Below, one piece after another: positions 61,188-64,000 of a stretch of DNA of 64,000 nt. Position 1 is the first letter of the stretch. Every line of letters begins with the position of its first letter. This DNA comes from Streptomyces sp. XY006 (GTDB lineage: Bacteria > Actinomycetota > Actinomycetes > Streptomycetales > Streptomycetaceae). Made by a program: the position numbers and the translations under genes. The notes under the pieces are model-generated. The model did no database searches, was not told the DNA's origin, and saw only the letters and a program-made list of their open reading frames with translations. Location: the NCBI RefSeq assembly GCF_002237655.1, contig NZ_NOKT01000022.1, positions 1-64,000 of the forward strand, given 5' to 3'.

Positions 61188-62056
61188 GCAGCCCCCAGTC
61201 CCAGATGCCGCAGGCCGCGCCCACCTGGCAGGCGGCGCCCGGCACCTCGTTCCCGTCCGGCTACACCTCGCCGATCCCGGTCGTGCGCACGCACCTCGGG
61301 AACGCCATCGCCTCCGAGTGGACGAAGATCAAGTCGGTGCGCTCCACGATGTGGACGCTCGGTGTGTTCGTGCTGCTCGTCATCGGCATCGGCACCCTGA
61401 CCGGCGTGGTGGTGGCCGAGTCCGACCCGGCCCTGGACGGCGAGAGCCCGCTGGGCCTGGGCTTCTTCGGGCTGCTGCTGGGCAGCATGTGCATCATCAC
61501 GCTGGGCGTGCTGACCACGGCGTCGGAGTACGGCACCGGCATGATCCGCACCACGATGGTCGCCTGCCCGAGCCGCGGCCGGGTGCTGGCGGCGAAGGGC
61601 GTGGTGTTCTTCCTGGTGGCGTTCGTGGTGACGCTGGTGTCCGCCTGCCTCGTCGCCTTCCTGCACGTGGCGATGCTGGAGGGCGACGGCGCCAAGTCCC
61701 CCACCGGCGGGGAGTGGCTGAAGGGCACGGTCGGCATCGCGGCCTACGTCGCGCTGCTGGGTCTGCTCTCGCTCGCCGTCGGCTCGATCATCCGGCACTC
61801 GGCGGGCGCCATCACCATCATGATCGGCGCGGTCCTGGCCCCGCTGGTGATCGCGCTGTTCATGTTCTCGGAGTCGCTGCAGGGCGTCCGTGACGCGCTG
61901 TTCGAGTACTCGATCCCGAACCAGCTCAGCGTCTTCTACTCCAACTCCCTCAGCCAGTCCGGCCCCTCGGGCTGGGACCCGCTGTGGATCATGCTGGGCG
62001 CCACGGCGGTCGCCTTCGCCGCCGCCTTCGCGCTGCTGGAGAAGCGGGACGTCTGA
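61184..62056 (+). CDS. ABC-2 transporter permease 2
   Basis: The 290-residue membrane protein has a Pro/Gln/Ser-rich cytoplasmic start, then the ABC-2 pattern IASEWTKIKSVRSTMWTLGVF, ASEYGTGMIRTTMVACPSR and about six membrane segments, ending ALLEKRDV. It overlaps the ATPase gene (ATGA). It is a paralogue of permease 1. Confidence 0.93.
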   Translation: MSSPQSQMPQAAPTWQAAPGTSFPSGYTSPIPVVRTHLGNAIASEWTKIKSVRSTMWTLGVFVLLVIGIGTLTGVVVAESDPALDGESPLGLGFFGLLLGSMCIITLGVLTTASEYGTGMIRTTMVACPSRGRVLAAKGVVFFLVAFVVTLVSACLVAFLHVAMLEGDGAKSPTGGEWLKGTVGIAAYVALLGLLSLAVGSIIRHSAGAITIMIGAVLAPLVIALFMFSESLQGVRDALFEYSIPNQLSVFYSNSLSQSGPSGWDPLWIMLGATAVAFAAAFALLEKRDV

Positions 62057-62062
62057 GCCCGG

Positions 62063-62392
62063 TCAGAACCTCGGCGCGTTACGGGACCGCTGCACCCCCG
62101 GGGTGCGGCGGTCCCGCGCGTTCCAGCAGGCCTTGTGCCAGTGCCGTCTGTCGTCGACGCCCGCGTGCTCGGCCCAGGCCACCACGTGCGGCACCCCGTC
62201 GGGGATCATCTGGTCGCACCCGGGACAGCGGTAGGACTTGCCCTGCGCGCTGGCGCCGGCCACGTGCCGCACGCTCCAGTTCTCGCCCTGCCAGTGCTCC
62301 GAGGACTGCCAGCCGCCGTAGCGGCCGCGGTCGTCCTCGGAAGTCCGGCCGGACGATCCGGCGCCCTTGGGTCGGTTGCGACGCGGGGACAC
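62063..62392 (-). CDS. Small basic protein with a CxxC...HxHxxC zinc motif
   Basis: The 109-residue protein has a basic, Gly/Arg/Ser-rich N-terminus and a probable zinc-binding part with Cys56-Pro-Gly-Cys59 and His84, His86, Cys89 (HWHKACW). Relatives in Streptomyces are annotated as ATP/GTP-binding or hypothetical; no nucleotide motif is present. GTG 62392 has GAGAGG 6 nt upstream. It faces the ABC operon tail-to-tail, 6 bp apart. Confidence 0.8.
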   Translation of the reverse strand: MSPRRNRPKGAGSSGRTSEDDRGRYGGWQSSEHWQGENWSVRHVAGASAQGKSYRCPGCDQMIPDGVPHVVAWAEHAGVDDRRHWHKACWNARDRRTPGVQRSRNAPRF

Positions 62393-62671
62393 GGGACACC
62401 TCTCGGGGCTATACAGGAAGCGGGCCGTGTCCAGCCTACGCGGCGCCCGGCGGGGTACGCGTACGGCACCAATCGTCACAAGTCCCTCCCGGGCGAGGCG
62501 GGCTCTCCCCCGGGCCCGCCCGCCGGTCTCCCCCCGGCCCCTCGCGGAGCGCGGGACGCCCATTCTGCAGACAATCCGCAAATTACCCCGACCGGCCGTG
62601 TCCTCGGCACGTGTCAGACGGTTATGCCCTGTGGGGGAGCTCCGTGTCGGAGCCAAGGAAGCAGGAAAGCA

Positions 62672-63700
62672 ATGCGCGTTGGAAGTTTCGTGTTGGCAGC
62701 CCAGTTCCCCGGTCAGGGCGAGGGAGAGGCGCTGCACCGCGCGGTCCGCTCGGCCGAGGTGGCCGAGGAGTCCGGGCTCGACACGGTCTGGCTGGCCGAA
62801 CACCACTTCGTGCCGTACGGCACATGTCCGTCCGCCGTCACCCTGGCCGCCTTTCTGCTCGGCCGCACGAGCCGCATCCGGGTCGGCACGGCGGTCAGCG
62901 TGCTGCCCACCGTCCATCCCGTGGCCCTCGGCGAGCAGGCGGCGCTGCTGCACCACACGAGCGGCGGCCGGTTCACGCTCGGCGTCGGGCGCGGGGGCCC
63001 CTGGGTCGACCTGGAGGTGTTCGGCGCGGGCCTGGAGGCCTACGAGAAGGGGTTCCCGGAGTCCCTGGACGTCCTGCGGCGGTGGCTGCGCGAGCCGTCC
63101 GTGGCGGCCGACGGGGAGCGCTACGCGTTCCGCGAAGTCCCGGTGGTGCCCCGGCCGTCGGAGGCGCTCACGGAGGCCGCGGGGCCCGAGCTCGTCGTCG
63201 CGTGCACGTCCCCGGCGAGCGTCCGGCTGGCGGCCGAGCGCGGGCTGTCGATGCTGCTCGGGATGCACGTGGGGGACGAGGAGAAGGCGGAGATGGTCGC
63301 CCTGTGGCGGCAGCACGCGCGGGCGTGCGGCCGGTCGCCGGAGGAGGTCCTCGGGGCGTCCCATGTCTCGGCCGGCGTCTGCCAGATCGCGGACAAGAGG
63401 GTCGACGCGGCGGAGACGCTGATGAAGGCGATGCCGGGCTGGCTGAAGCAGGGCCTGGAGGCCCATGTCACGGTCGACGGGCGCACGCGCCGGATGCGCG
63501 ACCCGCTGGCGTACACCGAACTGCTCTGCGGGCTGCACCCGGTGGGTACGCCGCGGCTGTGCGCCGACCGGCTGGCGGCGACCAGCGAGCGGACCGGCAT
63601 CTCCCGCTTCGCCCTGCTCGTCGAAGGCTCCGGCGACCTGGCGGCGACCGAGGAGAACGTACGGCGGCTGGGCGCCGAGGTACTGCCCCAACTCGTCTGA
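62672..63700 (+). CDS. LLM-class flavin-dependent oxidoreductase
   Basis: The 342-residue protein has the bacterial-luciferase-like barrel: VLAAQFPGQGEGEALHRAVRSAEVAEESGLDTVWLAEHHF and TSRIRVGTAVSVLPTVHPVALGEQAALL, with flavin-contact GRFTLGVGRGGPW. Members use FMNH2 or F420. ATG 62672 has AGGAAA 7 nt upstream; the frame is open far upstream but lacks similarity. The substrate is unknown and no partner reductase is adjacent. Confidence 0.88.
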   Translation: MRVGSFVLAAQFPGQGEGEALHRAVRSAEVAEESGLDTVWLAEHHFVPYGTCPSAVTLAAFLLGRTSRIRVGTAVSVLPTVHPVALGEQAALLHHTSGGRFTLGVGRGGPWVDLEVFGAGLEAYEKGFPESLDVLRRWLREPSVAADGERYAFREVPVVPRPSEALTEAAGPELVVACTSPASVRLAAERGLSMLLGMHVGDEEKAEMVALWRQHARACGRSPEEVLGASHVSAGVCQIADKRVDAAETLMKAMPGWLKQGLEAHVTVDGRTRRMRDPLAYTELLCGLHPVGTPRLCADRLAATSERTGISRFALLVEGSGDLAATEENVRRLGAEVLPQLV

Positions 63701-63721
63701 GGGCGCCGTGACTTCCTGGGG

Positions 63722-63771
63722 GCTTGCCGCTCCGGTACAGAACTGCACCTCCCGCGTACGGAGCGGCAAGC
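63722..63771. terminator. Terminator between the LLM gene and the last gene
   Basis: GCTTGCCGCTCCG and its complement form a perfect 13-bp stem with a 24-nt loop between the two convergent stops. Confidence 0.6.
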
Positions 63772-63784
63772 AAGCGGCGCCGCG

Positions 63785-64000
63785 TCAGCAGTCCCGGAAC
63801 TCGGGCGACTGGTTCAGCACCTGACTGCGGACCGAGGTGAAGCGGGTCAGCGACTCGTCGACCGAGGAGTCAAGCGGGAACACGGCCACCCGGTGGCAGT
63901 TCTGGAAGGCCAGGCGCACACCGAAGTGCCGTTGCAGCGCGCCGCGTATCGCGTCACTCGCAAGCGCACGCAGCAACTGACCGCGTGCCTGCTCGTCCGG
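63785..64000 (-). CDS. C-terminal end of an unidentified protein, cut by the window edge
   Basis: Seventy-one codons plus the stop are visible. The frame stays open to base 64000, so the start lies outside. The sequence includes LLRALASDAIRGALQRHFGVRLAFQNCHRVAVFPLD and ends VLNQSPEFRDC, a helix followed by beta strands. I do not recognise a family. The ATG at 63976 is internal because the frame is continuous upstream. Confidence 0.6.
   Translation of the reverse strand, partial: PDEQARGQLLRALASDAIRGALQRHFGVRLAFQNCHRVAVFPLDSSVDESLTRFTSVRSQVLNQSPEFRDC

Overview
The window is high-GC actinobacterial DNA. Strong G/C third positions, frequent GTG starts, many leaderless-type promoters and the scy/filP polarity genes point to Streptomyces. 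From memory, much of the gene order (glgE-treS-pep2-glgB, dctA with a two-component pair, pfkA, pta-ackA, pyk, icmA, scy, filP) resembles a core region of the S. coelicolor chromosome. No phage, insertion sequence, CRISPR array, tRNA or rRNA was seen.

Layout. 1-7.2 kb: GlgE-pathway alpha-glucan operon (glgE end, treS, pep2, glgB with a histone-like Lys/Ala tail). 7.2-12.8 kb: HelD-type RNA polymerase recycling factor, a probable small RNA, merR-thioredoxin, and a DHA2 efflux pump with divergent TetR. 12.9-16.9 kb: dicarboxylate symporter divergent from a CitA/DcuS-type sensor and its regulator. 17.0-22.6 kb: sugar ABC importer, MDR oxidoreductase, sugar-acid dehydratase. 23.1-29.8 kb: XRE regulator and a central-carbon block (pfkA divergent from pta-ackA, then pyk). 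29.9-34.2 kb: secreted/membrane DUF6230-DUF6114 operon and a thioredoxin-TPR protein. 34.4-38.0 kb: TetR, a gene remnant, isobutyryl-CoA mutase icmA, DUF3817, MarR. 38.2-43.0 kb: GH6 glucanase facing glxA and cslA, the synthesis and oxidation genes for a hyphal-tip beta-glucan. 43.2-46.7 kb: thiamine-binding protein, second DUF3817, three AIM24 genes, MarR. 46.7-49.6 kb: two-component system with a divergent PepSY protein. 49.9-52.7 kb: meaB, thiolase, methylmalonyl-CoA epimerase. 52.9-58.0 kb: scy and filP. 58.1-64 kb: duplicated ABC exporter pair, zinc-motif protein, LLM oxidoreductase, and a truncated unknown gene.

How the genes work together. The first operon interconverts trehalose, maltose, maltose-1-phosphate and branched glucan. 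The pfkA/pta/ackA/pyk block controls glycolytic flux and acetate overflow. icmA, meaB, thiolase and epimerase belong to acyl-CoA rearrangement, which supplies branched-chain, butyryl and methylmalonyl units. CslA/GlxA/GH6 and Scy/FilP both act at growing hyphal tips and lie about 10 kb apart.

Most notable non-coding signals: two face-to-face near-consensus promoters between helD and trx that predict a ~95-nt RNA overlapping the helD leader; three 18-bp TetR operators at the efflux locus; a MerR-type 19-bp-spacer promoter; and a structured leader of more than 350 nt before the DUF6230 operon.
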